In this document: in pieces, positions 57,258-59,112 of the stretch
How the letters are laid out: every line of letters starts with the position of its first letter
Numbering within the stretch: the stretch's first letter is position 1
Assembly (NCBI GenBank): GCA_023807065.1
Contig: JAJJLU010000382.1
Coordinates: 1 to 59,112 of the forward strand
Source of the DNA: Isotricha intestinalis
Taxonomy: Eukaryota > Ciliophora > Litostomatea > Vestibuliferida > Isotrichidae
Reading direction: 5' to 3'
DNA length: 59,112 nt
Notes under the pieces: model-generated
What the model saw: only the letters and a program-made list of their open reading frames with translations
What the model was told of the DNA's origin: nothing
Databases searched by the model: none
Position numbers and translations under genes: made by a program

Positions 57258-59112
57258 TTATGCTTCATTTTTACTATTCTGATAAATATTATTAAATTTG
57301 ACTTTAATATTTTTGGAAGAATTAAATTTAGATAAAGTGTTTTTTCTTTGTAATTTATTCCTAAATGCTTCCATTTCTTTATTAAAAGAATTATTATCTC
57401 CTTTTTTTTCTTTTTTTTTGTCAAGAATTTCCTGAAAATATTCAGAATAAAATAATTCTGGATTATTTAAATTAATTTGATTTCTTTCAATATTTTTATT
57501 TATTGTAGTGAGTAAATTTTTCTGTTTTTTTTTTTTTTGTGTATTAAACTTTGATTGATTAAAATTCGTTGTTTGACTATTTAAAATTACATTTTGTGTA
57601 TATTTTTTAAATTTTTTTCTTTGTGATGTATTAGATTCAATTTTCTTAATAATTTCATTTGTTTTTTTATGTTTTGATTCAAAATAGGAAATACTTCTTC
57701 TTTTATTTCTTATTTTTGGTTTTATATCTTCTTCACTAGATGATTTCTTTGAAAATAATAAAATATAGTTTTCTTTTTCTTCATCTTCTTCTTTCTTTTC
57801 ATTTTTTTTTTCTTTTTTTTCAAAAATATTTCTTATTTTCTCCCTTAATTTTAAATCTTTTGAATACTTATAATCACTTAATTCATTTAAATTTTCATAT
57901 TCACTATGTAAAGAAAATGATATTTCGGTAGAACAAATGGAATAATTAGAAAAATTTTTTTCTTTAGTTCTTATTAAATAATTATTTTCTTTAGTTCTTA
58001 ATAAATAATTATTTTTCTCAGTTAAAAAATCTAATTTAAAATCATATTGTATGTTATTTATTTCATTTTTTATTTTTTTATAATGTTTTTCATCATATAT
58101 GACTTCATTAGGATAAATTTCTTGATTTATTTCATGCTCTTTGAAAGGAGTTAATTGTTTTTTATTATTATCATAACTCTTTGAATCTGAATCATTACTC
58201 TTTCTTGAAGAATTGAAATCATTTGCTTCTTCATCATCTTTTTCTTCATAAATAATATCTTTTTCACAATTTGAATCTTCCTCAGAACTTCCATAAAATT
58301 TATTTTTACCATAATTATTATTATCATTATATATATCACTATTGTTTATAATCTTTTGATTATTATTATTTTTATTAAAAGGTGATGATGATAAACCTTT
58401 TTTTATTATAGATTTTCTTTTTTTCAATTCACTATTAACAGAATCAATATCATAATTTGAATCAGTAAATGATGGAATTGATTTTAATTCTCCATTTGAT
58501 TCATTTTGATATGAAATTAAAGAATATAAATCTTCATCTTCATTAAATGACTGTTTATTATATATTAATCCATTATTATTTTGAAAAATTTTTATTATTT
58601 TATTCATTAATCTTCTTATTTGTTCATAATTAAAAAGAGATTTTTGATTTATTTTTTTCCATATTAAAGGATAACTTGTTGAAATTTCTATTGCTGCTGT
58701 TTTATGTAATAAAAATAATTCCGCTTTTTTGGTTTTAGTTCTTAAAATTAAAGGAGATCTTAAATTTAAAAACATTAATATATCTCCAAAATGCTCATTT
58801 TTTCTTATTTCTAATATTTTATATACTTGAATATCTTCACTTTTTTTTGGAAGTGATTTTTTAATATTTAGTTTTGATTTTGTTCTTGAAAACATTTGAA
58901 AATAATCTTGTTTATTTTGTGATATAATTGTTTCACCAAATGTTTTTGGACAATGAGGCATTATTGAATTTTTGATTGAGGTATTATTTTGATTAAATTT
59001 TGGATTAAATTCTAAAGGAAGTTCTAATGATAATTTTCCTTTTTTTACAAAAATTATATCTTCTACTAATTCTCCATCTTTAATTAATATATCATTTTTA
59101 ACTGCAAGAATA
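57258..59112 (-). CDS. Cyclic-nucleotide-binding cation channel, C-terminal part (runs off right edge)
   Basis: The frame is open from the right window edge through 58961, so the first ATG inside the window is not the true start. The visible part begins within a cNMP-binding domain (DILIKDGELVEDIIFVKKG, GKLSLELPLE), continues with ILEIRKNEHFGDILMFLNLRSPLILRTKTKKAELFLL (the phosphate-binding cassette region), then IDxSTSYPLIWKKINQKSLFN and MNKIIKIF. This segment is characteristic of ciliate KCNH/CNG-like channels, whose six-TM part would lie to the right. The remaining ~430 residues are acidic and basic low complexity with duplicated LLRTKENNYLIRTKE. It ends in TAA. A cytosolic cNMP-binding protein without TM segments is the alternative. 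Confidence 0.82.
   Translation of the reverse strand, partial: ILAVKNDILIKDGELVEDIIFVKKGKLSLELPLEFNPKFNQNNTSIKNSIMPHCPKTFGETIISQNKQDYFQMFSRTKSKLNIKKSLPKKSEDIQVYKILEIRKNEHFGDILMFLNLRSPLILRTKTKKAELFLLHKTAAIEISTSYPLIWKKINQKSLFNYEQIRRLMNKIIKIFQNNNGLIYNKQSFNEDEDLYSLISYQNESNGELKSIPSFTDSNYDIDSVNSELKKRKSIIKKGLSSSPFNKNNNNQKIINNSDIYNDNNNYGKNKFYGSSEEDSNCEKDIIYEEKDDEEANDFNSSRKSNDSDSKSYDNNKKQLTPFKEHEINQEIYPNEVIYDEKHYKKIKNEINNIQYDFKLDFLTEKNNYLLRTKENNYLIRTKEKNFSNYSICSTEISFSLHSEYENLNELSDYKYSKDLKLREKIRNIFEKKEKKNEKKEEDEEKENYILLFSKKSSSEEDIKPKIRNKRRSISYFESKHKKTNEIIKKIESNTSQRKKFKKYTQNVILNSQTTNFNQSKFNTQKKKKQKNLLTTINKNIERNQINLNNPELFYSEYFQEILDKKKEKKGDNNSFNKEMEAFRNKLQRKNTLSKFNSSKNIKVKFNNIYQNSKNEA
57958..58017 (-). 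repeat. Near-tandem 27-nt duplication in the channel tail
   Basis: Two adjacent copies of CTTTAGTTCTTA-type sequence followed by ATAAATAATTATTTT encode NNYLLRTKE and NNYLIRTKE. It is in frame and recent-looking, within a low-complexity region. Confidence 0.6.

Noticed and set aside
57740..57931. Plus-strand 63-residue frame
   Set aside because: It is the antisense shadow of the channel's E/K-rich tail.

Overview
This window looks like the end of a ciliate macronuclear chromosome. It opens with about five copies of a C-rich heptamer, CCCCAAT on this strand, one T away from the C4A2 telomere unit of oligohymenophorean ciliates. Protein-coding genes begin within 200 bases of it. By eye the DNA is about four-fifths A+T, the proteins are rich in N, K, I and E, and intergenic DNA is poorer still in G+C. 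Two introns can be read directly and both are tiny (28 and 32 nt, GT...AG). Genuine genes end in TAA or TGA, so TAA and TGA are stops here, unlike in Tetrahymena or Paramecium. A standard-code ciliate fits best, for instance a litostome or rumen type. That assignment is inference.

Left part (1-12.9 kb): the telomere-like repeat, then one giant RNF213-type AAA/E3 ubiquitin ligase gene. It is read in two frames across an 8-A run. From 13 to 14 kb there are decayed fragments (a MORN-repeat relic and an unidentified one).

14.6-28.2 kb: a dense series of mostly cytoskeletal or ciliate-type genes. These are low-complexity basic proteins, a short coiled-coil protein, a RING/TRAF-zinc-finger/SPRY protein, a coiled-coil gene with a 32-nt intron, a CAMSAP-like protein with a CKK microtubule minus-end domain, a Pumilio RNA-binding protein with a 28-nt intron, a protein with F-x-P-x-[IL]-N repeats, and a secreted thioredoxin-like protein.

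28.4-38.2 kb: a possible longin-domain protein, a PP2A B56 regulatory subunit split by a single-base frame break, several unrecognised small proteins, a two-TM membrane protein and a Myb/SANT protein.

38.3-49.5 kb: a 1931-residue type I surface protein with about 15 IPT/TIG domains, unusually G+C-rich for the window, two coiled-coil proteins (one ending in a small-HSP-like fold), and a deoxynucleoside kinase flanked by two near-identical GC-rich E2F-like motifs.

49.6-59.1 kb: a decayed CEP41-like rhodanese pseudogene, a large GT5 starch/glycogen synthase with a C-terminal CBM48, a 2.3-kb gene-poor stretch, and the 3' part of a cyclic-nucleotide-binding cation channel that runs off the right edge.

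No operon logic is expected. Genes lie on both strands as convergent, divergent and tandem pairs. Recurring themes are microtubules and cilia (CKK protein, CEP41 relic, MORN relic, coiled coils), storage polysaccharide (GT5), and surface or innate-type ubiquitin functions (IPT/TIG, RNF213-like, TRAF-like). No tRNA, rRNA, CRISPR or transposon was recognised.
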